From an uncultured Veillonella sp. (GTDB lineage: Bacteria > Bacillota > Negativicutes > Veillonellales > Veillonellaceae): DNA of 64,000 nt. The stretch is from contig UPXS01000007.1 in assembly GCA_900538355.1 (NCBI GenBank), positions 1 through 64,000 of the forward strand. Reading direction: 5' to 3'. The notes beneath the pieces are model-generated. The model was given only the letters and a program-made list of their open reading frames with translations, had not been told where the DNA came from and ran no database searches. This document shows, piece after piece, positions 23,953 through 33,224 of the stretch (positions within the stretch are counted from its first letter, which is position 1; each line of letters opens with the position of its first letter). The position numbers and the translations under genes were made by a program.

Positions 23953-26400
23953 ATGATGCAACGGTTTACAGATGATGCACAGCGTGTCCTTTCCTTTGCT
24001 CAAGAAGCTGCACTGGAGTTGGGACATGACTATGTAGGCACTGAACATGTACTCATCGGACTAACAAAGGTTAAAAATGGTGTTGCTGCTAAGGCATTAG
24101 AAGAACTTGGTATTCTTACAGAAGATATTTTTGAAGCTGTAGAAAATCAAGTGGGCCGCGGTAATAAAAAAGCGACATCTATATATATGACGCCACGTGT
24201 TAAGCATGTACTTGAGTTAGCTGTTCAAGTAGCTAACCGCATGAATCATAACTACGTTGGTACTGAGCATATTCTACTCGGTTTACTCAGCGACGGCGGT
24301 GGTGTAGCAGTTGGAATTTTACGGGCTATGAATATTCGTACCGACGATATAGTAGAAGCGATTCGTCATATTCTTGGCTCTAGTACTAATGGTAATGATG
24401 GTAGACAAGAAGGAGTAAATAACAATGGCGATTTAGGTGACTTAACTGATTTTGCTACAGATTTAAATGAGTCTGCGAAACAAAGTAAAATTGATCCTGT
24501 TATTGGTCGCGATACTGAAATTCAACGAGTTATTCAAATTCTTAGCCGTAGAACTAAAAATAATCCAGTTCTCATTGGTGAACCTGGTGTAGGTAAAACA
24601 GCCATTGCGGAAGGTTTGGCTCAACGTATTGTTACCGGTAATGTGCCAGAGATTTTGCGCAATAAACGTATTATTTCTTTAAGTATTAGCTCTATGTTAG
24701 CTGGTGCAAAATATCGTGGTGAATTTGAAGAACGGTTGAAAAAAGCTATCGATGAAGTTCAACAACATGATGATATGATTATCTTCATTGATGAAATTCA
24801 TACTTTAGTTGGTGCCGGTGCCACTGAAGGGGCTATGGATGCGGCTAATATTTTGAAGCCTGTCTTAGCACGTGGTGAGTTCCAAGTTATTGGTGCTACA
24901 ACACTTGATGAATATAAAAAACACATTGAAAAGGATGCCGCTTTAGAGCGTCGTTTCCAACCTGTTCAAGTAGGAGAACCTAATGAAGAGGATGCTCTTG
25001 AAATTCTAAAAGGCTTACGAGATCGTTATGAGGCTTTTCATAAGGCTAAAATTACAGATGAAGCATTAAAAGCTGCTGTTACCTTATCTAGTAGATATAT
25101 TACAGATCGATTTTTGCCTGATAAAGCTATCGATGTGGTTGATGAGGCTGCATCTAAGGTTCGTATGAAGGTATTCTCGGCGGCACCAGATGTTAAAGCT
25201 TTAGAAGATAGACTCAATACCGTTAAGAAGGAAAAAGAAGCGGCTGTTACATCACAAGATTTTGAAAAGGCAGGCAAGCTTCGTGATGAAGAGCAAGCTC
25301 TAGTTAAAGAAATCGATGATAAAAAATCTGTAGCTAAAGAAGAAAGTGATCAAAAGTTAGTAGTTACGGAAGATGATATAGCAGCAGTAGTGGCACAATG
25401 GACGGGGATTCCAGTGGCTAAAATAGCAGAAGAAGAATCCCAAACTTTACTCCATTTGGAAGAAGAGCTTCATAAACGTGTAGTAGGTCAAGATGATGCT
25501 GTTACTGCAGTAGCTAAAGCTGTGCGCCGTGCAAGGGCTGGATTAAAGGATCCGAAACGTCCTATTGGTTCATTCTTATTCTTAGGCCCAACAGGGGTAG
25601 GTAAAACTGAGCTAGCAAGAGCACTTGCATCCTCCTTGTTCGGCGATGAATCTGCTATGATTCGACTTGATATGTCTGAATATATGGAAAAGCATACTGT
25701 ATCACGCTTAGTTGGTGCCCCTCCAGGCTATGTGGGCTATGAAGAAGGCGGTCAACTAACAGATGCGGTGCGTCGTAAACCATATAGTGTTATTCTTCTT
25801 GATGAAGTAGAGAAAGCACATGCAGATTTCTTTAATATCTTGTTACAAGTTCTTGATGATGGTCGCCTTACTGATAGCCAAGGTAGAACTGTAGATTTTA
25901 GAAATACAGTTATCATCATGACGAGTAACTTAGGTGCTAAAGCTTTACATAAGAACTCTTCAGAGCTTGGATTCTTAGCTCCTAAAAAAACTGAATCTTC
26001 TACAAATCAATCTAATAGTATAGATTTTAAAGAAGCTAAGAAATCTGTTATGGATGCTGTAAAACGTCATTTCAGACCTGAGTTTTTAAATCGTATTGAT
26101 GAAATGATTGTATTCCATCCATTAACTGAAGAGGACTTAAAACACATTGTTTCTATCTTGATGAGTGATGTTACAAAACGCCTTAAAGAGCGTGAGCTTC
26201 AATTAGAAATCACATCTGAAGCGATGCAATTACTCGTTAAGGAAGGTTCTGATTTTACAATGGGGGCTCGACCACTAAAACGAGCTATTCAACGATTAAT
26301 TGAGGACCCTGTATCAGACCTTATTTTGAAAGGAGATGTTACAGAAGGAAAAACTATAAAAGTAGATGTCAAGGATAACGAGATCGTTGTCAGCGTATAA
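23953..26400 (+). CDS. clpC: ATP-dependent Clp protease ATP-binding subunit ClpC
   Basis: ClpC is the AAA+ unfoldase that feeds substrates to ClpP and reads McsB phospho-arginine marks. The 815-residue protein has two N-terminal Clp_N repeats (1-150), AAA domain 1 with GEPGVGKTAIAEGLA and IIFIDEIHTLVGAG, a middle domain with a UVR-like stretch DFEKAGKLRDEEQALVKE, and AAA domain 2 with GPTGVGKTELARALA and VILLDEVEKAH. The order and length fit ClpC. It is separated from ctsR-mcsAB by an untranslated gap with its own signals, so it may have its own promoter. Confidence 0.97.
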   Translation: MMQRFTDDAQRVLSFAQEAALELGHDYVGTEHVLIGLTKVKNGVAAKALEELGILTEDIFEAVENQVGRGNKKATSIYMTPRVKHVLELAVQVANRMNHNYVGTEHILLGLLSDGGGVAVGILRAMNIRTDDIVEAIRHILGSSTNGNDGRQEGVNNNGDLGDLTDFATDLNESAKQSKIDPVIGRDTEIQRVIQILSRRTKNNPVLIGEPGVGKTAIAEGLAQRIVTGNVPEILRNKRIISLSISSMLAGAKYRGEFEERLKKAIDEVQQHDDMIIFIDEIHTLVGAGATEGAMDAANILKPVLARGEFQVIGATTLDEYKKHIEKDAALERRFQPVQVGEPNEEDALEILKGLRDRYEAFHKAKITDEALKAAVTLSSRYITDRFLPDKAIDVVDEAASKVRMKVFSAAPDVKALEDRLNTVKKEKEAAVTSQDFEKAGKLRDEEQALVKEIDDKKSVAKEESDQKLVVTEDDIAAVVAQWTGIPVAKIAEEESQTLLHLEEELHKRVVGQDDAVTAVAKAVRRARAGLKDPKRPIGSFLFLGPTGVGKTELARALASSLFGDESAMIRLDMSEYMEKHTVSRLVGAPPGYVGYEEGGQLTDAVRRKPYSVILLDEVEKAHADFFNILLQVLDDGRLTDSQGRTVDFRNTVIIMTSNLGAKALHKNSSELGFLAPKKTESSTNQSNSIDFKEAKKSVMDAVKRHFRPEFLNRIDEMIVFHPLTEEDLKHIVSILMSDVTKRLKERELQLEITSEAMQLLVKEGSDFTMGARPLKRAIQRLIEDPVSDLILKGDVTEGKTIKVDVKDNEIVVSV

Positions 26401-26490
26401 AATATACAGTTATAACTTTCATATAAAAAATATGGGTTAAATGGTATACTATAGAATAGTGATAGTTAACCATGTAGTAAAATTATGCAT

Positions 26491-26531
26491 AAAAGGTCAT
26501 GAATGGTTATCATTCATGACCTTTCTTTTCT
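26491..26531 (+). terminator. Terminator between clpC and radA
   Basis: A 14-bp perfect stem (AAAGGTCATGAATG 26492-26505 / CATTCATGACCTTT 26511-26524) with a GTTAT loop, followed by a CTTTTC stretch, lies just before radA. Confidence 0.85.
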
Positions 26532-26553
26532 TATTAAAATATTTTGAGGCATT

Positions 26554-27927
26554 ATGGGAAAAGCAAAATCAGTATTCTTCTGCCAAAACTGTGGGGCTGA
26601 GTCTTCTAAGTGGATGGGCCGATGCCCACAATGTGGCGAATGGAATACATTAGTTGAAGAAATTATTAAAGAAACTAAACATAGCCGTACACCTTCCCGT
26701 GGTGTAGGGAATCAAACGACTAAGCCTACAGCTTTACCAGATATTGAAATTTCGTCTATTGCCCGTGTATCTACAACCTTTGGTGAAATTGATCGCGTAT
26801 TAGGTGGTGGCATAGTGCCTGGTGCATTAATGCTGTTAGGTGGCGATCCTGGTATTGGTAAATCTACACTATTATTGCAAGTCTCTCAAAAGGTAGCAGA
26901 TACTGTAGGTACAGTTCTCTATGCATCAGGGGAAGAGTCTCAGTTACAACTTAAGATTAGGGCAGAACGATTACATATTAATAGTGAACGTTTACAAGTT
27001 ATTGCAGATACAGATTTAGATCATATCCTTGAACAAGCTGATGCAATGACGCCATCCTTACTTGTTATTGACTCTATTCAAACCATGTATACTGGTGATA
27101 TCGATGCTGCTCCAGGCAGTGTTAGTCAAGTTCGAGAATGTACCTCTCGACTCCTTCGATTTTGTAAAGAACGCAATATTCCTACTGTTATCATTGGTCA
27201 TGTCACAAAAGAAGGCAATATCGCAGGCCCACGTATGCTAGAGCATATGGTAGACGTAGTGCTTTACTTTGAAGGGGAGCGTTCTTATCAATTCCGTATA
27301 TTACGGTCTATTAAAAACCGTTTCGGCTCAACATCTGAAACTGGTATTTTCGCCATGGTTGAAGAAGGTTTACAAGAATTATCCAATCCTTCAGCGTCCT
27401 TATTGGCAGAACGATCGGATGAGGAAAGTGGCAGCGCTGTTATGATTTACCTTGAAGGGGTTCGTCCTATTCTTGTAGAGGTGCAAAGCCTTGTTGTTAC
27501 AACTGCTTTTGGCATGCCACGACGGACTGCCATAGGGTATGATTTAAATCGTCTAATTGTGCTATTGGCAGTACTAGAAAAACGCTGTGGTTTTACATTA
27601 GGTAATAAGGACGTGTACGTTAACGTTATTGGTGGTCTCAAGGTGAACGAACCAGCTTGTGACTTGTCTATGGCAGTTGCCATCGTATCTAATTTAAAAA
27701 ATCGCATCGTTCCTACTGATATGGTCATCTTAGGTGAGGTTGGCTTAACTGGTAATGTTCGTAGCATTCCACGTATTGAACAGCGTATTAATGAAGCTAA
27801 AAAATTAGGCTTTAAAAAGTTTATTATTCCTGAAGGCAATTATAAGCAGATCAAGGATAATGATAGTTCTATCAAGATTAGAGGCGTTAAATCTATTCAA
27901 GAAGCAATGCAACTGGTATTTTCTTAA
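26554..27927 (+). CDS. radA: DNA repair protein RadA
   Basis: RadA is a RecA-like ATPase that helps branch migration in recombinational repair and transformation. The 457-residue protein has the N-terminal C4 zinc finger (CQNCGAESSKWMGRCPQCGE), Walker A GGDPGIGKSTLL, the RadA motif KNRFGS (in SIKNRFGSTSETG), and a C-terminal Lon-like domain with VNVIGGLKV and GEVGLTGNVRSIPR. It lies after clpC, the usual Firmicutes order. Confidence 0.97.
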   Translation: MGKAKSVFFCQNCGAESSKWMGRCPQCGEWNTLVEEIIKETKHSRTPSRGVGNQTTKPTALPDIEISSIARVSTTFGEIDRVLGGGIVPGALMLLGGDPGIGKSTLLLQVSQKVADTVGTVLYASGEESQLQLKIRAERLHINSERLQVIADTDLDHILEQADAMTPSLLVIDSIQTMYTGDIDAAPGSVSQVRECTSRLLRFCKERNIPTVIIGHVTKEGNIAGPRMLEHMVDVVLYFEGERSYQFRILRSIKNRFGSTSETGIFAMVEEGLQELSNPSASLLAERSDEESGSAVMIYLEGVRPILVEVQSLVVTTAFGMPRRTAIGYDLNRLIVLLAVLEKRCGFTLGNKDVYVNVIGGLKVNEPACDLSMAVAIVSNLKNRIVPTDMVILGEVGLTGNVRSIPRIEQRINEAKKLGFKKFIIPEGNYKQIKDNDSSIKIRGVKSIQEAMQLVFS

Positions 27928-27942
27928 TTAGGAGGTGATTTG

Positions 27943-29094
27943 ATGATTTATCGGATATTGCGCTATGTAATAGCCATTCTCGTAGGTACAGCGGCCTATG
28001 TTGGAATGGATAGCTTAGCACCTATTATCGACCCATATTTGGTCTCTCAATTCGAGTCCTTTGGGGATATGTCATTGACCATTGCACGTATTTCAGTATT
28101 AATTCTTGGTACTTTAATTGGCGTTATTATTGGTTATTTAATTTCTTCATTCATTTTAAAACAAGGTTTAGTGATTGCTAAACGATTAGAACGTATTCTC
28201 ACTCATATTCCAAATCAAGAATTGATTGCAGGCACCATCGGTTTATTATTCGGTCTTATTATTGCAAATTTAATTGGTGTTGCATTCAATCAAGTACCTA
28301 TTATAGGACCTTACATTCCTATTATTTTAAGTGCTATCTTTGGATATAGTGGCCTTAAAATCATGGCTCGCAAGGGCCCTGAAATGTACAATAATTATGT
28401 ACAACAATGGGGCGGAGATGGGAATAAAAAGACTAGTCGTTTTAAAATGTTCTCTACTCATAAATCTGATAAAACTACGAGTACTCCAAAACTATTAGAT
28501 ACTTCTGTTATCATTGATGGACGTATTAAGGAACTATGTAATACAGGTTTTATTGAAGGTCCTCTCATAGTTCCACTCTTTGTATTGAATGAGTTACAAA
28601 TTATTTCTGACTCTGCAGATTCTACAAAGCGCAATCGTGGTCGCCGTGGTCTCGATATTTTGAAAGAGATGCAAGATGCCAATAAGGTAGCCATTGAAGT
28701 GGTAGAAGATGACTATGATGATCTTACAGAAGTTGACTCTAAATTGATGCGCCTTGCTTTGGATAAACAATGGAAGTTGATGACTAACGATTTTAACTTA
28801 AATAAGGTTGCTCGTGTACAAGGTATTGAAGTACTCAATCTTAATGAGCTGGCTAATGTACTTAAACCAGCCCTCATTGCAGGCGAATGGATTCGCGTGC
28901 AAATTATGAAAGAAGGCAAGGAGGTACATCAAGGCGTTGCGTATCTTGACGATGGTACAATGATTGTTGTGGAAGATGGTAAACCTTATGTGGGCCAAAC
29001 CGTAGAGGTTATGGTTACATCCATATTACAAACGAGTGCAGGTCGCATGATTTTCGCTCGTGTAGATGGAGGACAAAATGGACAAGGTAATTAG
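27943..29094 (+). CDS. PIN/TRAM domain membrane protein (YacL-like)
   Basis: A 383-residue protein with four N-terminal membrane segments (within residues 1-130), a PIN nuclease-like domain starting LLDTSVIIDGRIKELCNTGF with acidic residues in LMTNDFNLNKVA, and a C-terminal TRAM domain (about 310-370). PIN domains cut RNA and TRAM domains bind RNA, so a membrane-tethered ribonuclease is likely; its targets are not known. GGAGGTG at 27931-27937 supports ATG 27943. The stop overlaps the ispDF start by 17 bases. Confidence 0.88.
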   Translation: MIYRILRYVIAILVGTAAYVGMDSLAPIIDPYLVSQFESFGDMSLTIARISVLILGTLIGVIIGYLISSFILKQGLVIAKRLERILTHIPNQELIAGTIGLLFGLIIANLIGVAFNQVPIIGPYIPIILSAIFGYSGLKIMARKGPEMYNNYVQQWGGDGNKKTSRFKMFSTHKSDKTTSTPKLLDTSVIIDGRIKELCNTGFIEGPLIVPLFVLNELQIISDSADSTKRNRGRRGLDILKEMQDANKVAIEVVEDDYDDLTEVDSKLMRLALDKQWKLMTNDFNLNKVARVQGIEVLNLNELANVLKPALIAGEWIRVQIMKEGKEVHQGVAYLDDGTMIVVEDGKPYVGQTVEVMVTSILQTSAGRMIFARVDGGQNGQGN

Positions 29095-30253
29095 TTGTAT
29101 TGTTCTTGCCGCTGGTGCTGGGCGCCGTATGGGATATAAAGAAAATAAGATATTTATCCCTTTAGGGAGATTCTCTATCATTCAGCGTACACTACAAAAT
29201 GTAGCAAATATTGAAGGTTTGAATGAGATTATTCTTGTTGTAGCCGATGGTGAACAAGAGTTTATGACAAAACATATTCAAGAGTTAGATTTAACTGTTC
29301 CAGTTCACATAGTACTTGGTGGAAAAGAACGGCAAGATTCTGTAGCATGTGGACTCAAGGCTGTATCAGAAGATACTAATATAGTTCTTGTTCATGATGG
29401 TGCTCGACCTTTAGCTTTTACTAAGATGTTTAGTGATGTAGCTGAGGCGGCTAATATCCATGGTGCAGCTACTGTAGGTGTTCCGGCTACGGATACCATT
29501 AAACGGGTTGATACAGATCATAATGTTTTGGAAACATTACAGCGTAGTGAGTTATATCAAATTCAAACGCCACAAGGCTTTCAAAAAGACTTATTTGTAG
29601 AGGCTCATCAAGTGGCTTATAAAACGAAGTATCTTGGCACAGATGATGTATCTTTAGTAGAGTATGTAGGAAAGCCTGTACATATGGTTGAAGGAGACTA
29701 TTGTAACATAAAGGTAACGACACCGAATGATATTGCAGTAGCTAAACGATATTTAGGAATTGAGGATACACGTATGCGCGTTGGATTTGGTTATGATATT
29801 CATCAATTAAAAGCAGGTCGACCTTGTATTCTTGGCGGTGTTCATATCGAATCTGAACTCGGACCTGATGGTCATTCAGATGCGGATGTTCTCATTCATG
29901 CATTGATGGATGCCATGTTAGGTGCTGCAGGTTTACGAGATATTGGATATTATTTCCCGCCTGAAGATGACCAGTATAAAGGGATTTCTAGTATGCTTTT
30001 ACTAGAAAAGGTTAATTCCTTATTGAAAGAACGTGGGTTACAAGCCTATAATATAGATATTATGGTTATTTCGGAGACACCTAAATTAAAGCCGCACATC
30101 GATATGATGAAGGCGAATTTACAATCTGTTTTAGAAATACCATTAGAACGTATTAGTATTAAAGCGACAACAAACGAAATGCTGGGTGCTATTGGGCGCC
30201 GCGAAGGCATTGCTGCACAAGCTGTCGTTTCTGTATATGAAGGAGAGGTATAA
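29078..30253 (+). CDS. ispDF: Bifunctional IspD/IspF (MEP pathway)
   Basis: One polypeptide of about 391 residues carries two non-consecutive steps of isoprenoid synthesis. The N half is IspD (2-C-methyl-D-erythritol 4-phosphate cytidylyltransferase): LAAGAGRRMGYKENKIF, GGKERQDSV, VHDGARPL and TVGVPATDTIK. The C half from about residue 229 is IspF (2,4-cyclodiphosphate synthase): RVGFGYDIHQL, GPDGHSDADVLIHALMDAML and RDIGYYFP, with the zinc Asp and His residues. GGAGG at 29068-29072 supports ATG 29078. Overlap with the upstream gene suggests coupling. Confidence 0.95.
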   Translation: MDKVISCIVLAAGAGRRMGYKENKIFIPLGRFSIIQRTLQNVANIEGLNEIILVVADGEQEFMTKHIQELDLTVPVHIVLGGKERQDSVACGLKAVSEDTNIVLVHDGARPLAFTKMFSDVAEAANIHGAATVGVPATDTIKRVDTDHNVLETLQRSELYQIQTPQGFQKDLFVEAHQVAYKTKYLGTDDVSLVEYVGKPVHMVEGDYCNIKVTTPNDIAVAKRYLGIEDTRMRVGFGYDIHQLKAGRPCILGGVHIESELGPDGHSDADVLIHALMDAMLGAAGLRDIGYYFPPEDDQYKGISSMLLLEKVNSLLKERGLQAYNIDIMVISETPKLKPHIDMMKANLQSVLEIPLERISIKATTNEMLGAIGRREGIAAQAVVSVYEGEV

Positions 30254-30255
30254 TC

Positions 30256-31725
30256 ATGAGTTCCATGAAAGTTCGTTTTGCTCCAAGCCCTACGGGTCCA
30301 TTCCATATTGGTGGTGCTCGTTCTGCTTTGTTTAACTGGCTATTAGCACGTAAGGAAAAAGGCACATTTGTATTGCGTATTGAAGATACAGATTTGGCTC
30401 GTTCCACACGTGAAAGTGAAGAAAATATCAAAGCTTCCTTACAATGGCTTGGCATGAACTGGGATGAAGGTATCGATGTAGGTGGCGACAATGGCCCTTA
30501 CCGTCAAACAGAACGTCTTGATTTATATAAAGAAGTAACACAACGCTTATTAGACGAAGGCAAAGCTTATGAGTGCTTCTGTACACCAGAAGAATTAGAT
30601 GCTGTTCGTCAAGAACAAATGGATCGTGGCGAAACACCTAAATATAATGGTCATTGCCAACACTTAGACGAAGAAACTAAGGCTAAATATATTGCAGAAG
30701 GTCGTAAACCAACAATTCGCTTACGCGTTCCTTTGAATAAAACATATGCATTCGACGATATGGTACGTGGCCATGTATCCTTTGAGTCCAACGGTGTAGG
30801 TGACTTTGTTATCGTTAAATCCGATGGTATTCCTGTATATAACTTTGCGGTAGTAATGGACGATCATATGATGGGCATTACTCACGTTATTCGTGCAGAG
30901 GAACATTTATCTAACACACCACGTCAAATGGCTATTTATGAAGCATTAGGTTGGGAAGTACCTAAGTTTGGCCACATTTCCTTGATTCTTGGTAAAGATT
31001 ACAAGAAAATGTCCAAACGTCATGGTGCTACTTCTGTTGAACAATACAAACAATTAGGCTACTTGCCAGAAGCACTTGTAAACTTCTTAGCGCTTCTAGG
31101 TTGGGCTCCAGAAGGGGAAGAAGAGTTCTTTACACAAGATGAATTGATTCAAGCTTTCTCCATGGACCGCGTAGCTAAGAACCCTGCCGTATTCGACATT
31201 GATAAATTGAACCATATCAACTTCCATTACATGAAAAATTTGAGCGATGAAGAGTTGTTCCATCTTTGCTTACCTCATTTGAAAGAGGTTGGTTTGGCTC
31301 CAGATAGCTTGAATCAAGCAGATATTGATTGGTTGACATTGTTATGCTCTACATTCCGCGATCATATTAGCTATGGTGCACAAATTAAGGATCATGTAGG
31401 CATGTTCATGGGCGAAACAGTATTCCTTGAAGAAGGTCATGAAGAGGAATTGCGTGCTGTATTGAATGAAGAAACAGCACCAACAGTTCTTGGTGCATTC
31501 CGTAATGCATTGGCAGAACTTGATGAAATTACACCTGACGTTGTAAAAGCAACGATTAAAGCTGTTATGAAAGAAACTGCGTTGAAAGGTAAATTCGTAT
31601 TCATGCCAATCCGCGTGGCTTTAACAGGTCAAATGCATGGTCCAGATTTGAATAATATCGTTACATTACTTGGTAAAGAAAAATGCTTACATCGCTTAGA
31701 CAATGTTAGCGCTTTAACAAAATAG
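30256..31725 (+). CDS. gltX: Glutamate--tRNA ligase
   Basis: GluRS charges tRNA-Glu, and in organisms with GatCAB it usually also mischarges tRNA-Gln. The 489-residue class I enzyme has the HIGH-type motif FAPSPTGPFHIGGARSALFN, the WGMNWDEG-like region WLGMNWDEG, the KMSKS-type motif KKMSKRHGA and the C-terminal anticodon-binding helix bundle. It begins 2 bases after ispDF. The gatCAB genes at 53.5-56.8 kb fit the indirect Gln-tRNA route. Confidence 0.97.
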   Translation: MSSMKVRFAPSPTGPFHIGGARSALFNWLLARKEKGTFVLRIEDTDLARSTRESEENIKASLQWLGMNWDEGIDVGGDNGPYRQTERLDLYKEVTQRLLDEGKAYECFCTPEELDAVRQEQMDRGETPKYNGHCQHLDEETKAKYIAEGRKPTIRLRVPLNKTYAFDDMVRGHVSFESNGVGDFVIVKSDGIPVYNFAVVMDDHMMGITHVIRAEEHLSNTPRQMAIYEALGWEVPKFGHISLILGKDYKKMSKRHGATSVEQYKQLGYLPEALVNFLALLGWAPEGEEEFFTQDELIQAFSMDRVAKNPAVFDIDKLNHINFHYMKNLSDEELFHLCLPHLKEVGLAPDSLNQADIDWLTLLCSTFRDHISYGAQIKDHVGMFMGETVFLEEGHEEELRAVLNEETAPTVLGAFRNALAELDEITPDVVKATIKAVMKETALKGKFVFMPIRVALTGQMHGPDLNNIVTLLGKEKCLHRLDNVSALTK

Positions 31726-31740
31726 TAATAGAAGCTAATT

Positions 31741-31778
31741 TAAAAGCTCTCATAGCTGAGGTTATGAGAGCTTTTTTA
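31741..31778 (+). terminator. Terminator after gltX
   Basis: AAAAGCTCTCATA and TATGAGAGCTTTT form a 13-bp stem with an 8-base loop, followed by a T-run. Confidence 0.93.
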
Positions 31779-31784
31779 TGTATA

Positions 31785-31813
31785 TTGAGATTATTCTATA
31801 GAAATGCTATAAT
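31785..31813 (+). promoter_or_regulatory. Promoter of the BASS transporter gene
   Basis: TTGAGA (31785-31790), 17 bases, TATAAT (31808-31813), placed directly after the gltX terminator. Confidence 0.7.
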
Positions 31814-31858
31814 AATCGGCGTCTTTTATTTTTATTTATTATGAAAGTGAGTGCTTTT

Positions 31859-32812
31859 ATGAGTATTATTCGTTCTCTTAATCACTTATTCAATAGCTAT
31901 CTTTCATGGATCGTGCTATTGATGGCAGTGCTAGCGTATTTATTACCAACTGTATTTTCTTGGATGACGCCGTACATTGCGTACATGCTTCAATTTGTTA
32001 TGTTTGCCATGGGGTTAACATTAACGGCTCAAGTTTTCCTTGATGTATTTAAGCAACCAATGAAGGTTATTCTTGTATCTGTTATTCAATTCTTATGGAT
32101 GCCATTGGCAGGTTTCTTGGTAGCCATTATTTTCAATTTCCCTCCGGAAATTGGTATCGGCTTCATCTTGTTAGGTGCATGTCCTGGAGGTACAGCTTCT
32201 AATGTTATGACATTCCTTGCAAATGGTAATGTTCCGTTATCTGTATCTGCAACGACTGTTTCTACATTATTGGCTCCAGTATTAACACCTTTATTCGTTG
32301 TACTCTATGCAGGTGCTACATCTTCCATTGAAATTCAATTTATGCCGATGTTTATTTCCATCGTAAAAATCGTATTGGTACCAATCATCTTGGGTATCGT
32401 ATTGAATTACTTCATCGGTTCCAAAATCGAACCAGTTAAAGATGTATGCCCAACAATTGCGGCTATTGCAGTATTACTTATTTTGGCAGCTGTAACTGCA
32501 GTAAACCAAAAACAAATTGCTGAAACTGGTTTCATCATCTTCGTAGCTTGCTTGGTACAAAATGTGAGTGGTTACGTAGTAACTTACTTCATTTGTAAGG
32601 CCCTTAGCATCGATATTTCCTCTCGTCGTGCTATGCAAATCGAAGTGGCAATGCAAAACTCTGCATTATCCGTGTCTTTAGCACTTAAACACTTTACACC
32701 TCAAGCAGCAGTAGCAGGTGCAGTGTTCTCTATCATCCATAACTTTACAGGCTCTATCTTTGCAGGTATTTGCCGTAAACATGATGATCAAGAAAAATTG
32801 GAAAATGCTTAA
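31859..32812 (+). CDS. Bile acid:sodium symporter (BASS) family transporter
   Basis: A membrane protein of about 317 residues with nine to ten hydrophobic segments. The motifs GACPGGTASNVMTFLANGN and LSVSATTVSTLLAPVLTP are characteristic of the BASS/NTCP fold, including the crossover helix that binds sodium. Bacterial members carry pantoate, 2-keto acids or other organic anions, so the substrate is open. ATG 31841 is in frame but lacks a ribosome binding site; ATG 31859 follows a GTGAG. It stands alone between terminators. Confidence 0.9.
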   Translation: MSIIRSLNHLFNSYLSWIVLLMAVLAYLLPTVFSWMTPYIAYMLQFVMFAMGLTLTAQVFLDVFKQPMKVILVSVIQFLWMPLAGFLVAIIFNFPPEIGIGFILLGACPGGTASNVMTFLANGNVPLSVSATTVSTLLAPVLTPLFVVLYAGATSSIEIQFMPMFISIVKIVLVPIILGIVLNYFIGSKIEPVKDVCPTIAAIAVLLILAAVTAVNQKQIAETGFIIFVACLVQNVSGYVVTYFICKALSIDISSRRAMQIEVAMQNSALSVSLALKHFTPQAAVAGAVFSIIHNFTGSIFAGICRKHDDQEKLENA

Positions 32813-32825
32813 TCGGTAATTCCTT

Positions 32826-32908
32826 ATCCTCATCTTTCAAATTCTATATCCAGAATATGCATGTTTAATAGGCTAATTGGATATGTTGAGAGATGAGGAT
32901 TTTCTTGT
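32826..32908 (+). terminator. Terminator after the BASS gene
   Basis: ATCCTCATCT (32826-32835) pairs with AGATGAGGAT (32891-32900); a second pair ATATCCA/TGGATAT nests inside. A T-rich stretch follows. Confidence 0.65.
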
Positions 32909-32913
32909 TTTCA

Positions 32914-32942
32914 TTGACTTTCTATAGGATAATTGATACAAT
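32914..32942 (+). promoter_or_regulatory. Promoter of the cysS operon
   Basis: TTGACT (32914-32919), 17 bases, TACAAT (32937-32942). It lies about 25 bases before the T-box leader starts to fold. Confidence 0.75.
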
Positions 32943-32964
32943 ATTTACATATCTGAATATAGAT

Positions 32965-33197
32965 GATTACTAATAGCTAAGACTGAAAGAAGTACTCTAC
33001 AACTAACTTTTTAGCGAGAACCGATGGTGGGAGGGTTCAAGAATAGGTAGACGAAATGCATTCACGAGCTGACACTCCGATTATAGGTAGGTTTGTCCGG
33101 TGACGCGCCGTTATGCGATGAGTGGGTACTGGATTGGTACCTAACAGAGTGGAACCGCGGACCATCGTCTCTGTATGAGATGAGAGGTCTTTTTTAT
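32965..33197 (+). promoter_or_regulatory. T-box riboswitch, cysteine specifier
   Basis: The leader has a long Stem I, the canonical T-box sequence AGAGTGGAACCGCGG at 33146-33160, and a terminator hairpin (GACC 33160-33163 with GGTC 33186-33189 around a TCGTCTC/GAGATGA stem) followed by a T-run. The likely specifier is TGC at 33057-33059, a Cys codon, inside GAAATGCATTC. Uncharged tRNA-Cys would stabilise the antiterminator and turn on cysS. The 412-base gap between the BASS gene and cysS is filled by this element, its promoter and the BASS terminator. Confidence 0.95.
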
Positions 33198-33224
33198 TTT
33201 ACGAATATGGAGGCATCGGTAACG

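Noticed and set aside
26441..26553. Possible small gene before radA
   Set aside because: The frame runs through the clpC terminator hairpin and into radA in another frame, with no ribosome binding site.
33093..33224. N-terminal extension of cysS
   Set aside because: The extra 44 codons fall on the T-box sequence and terminator, which explains them fully as RNA.
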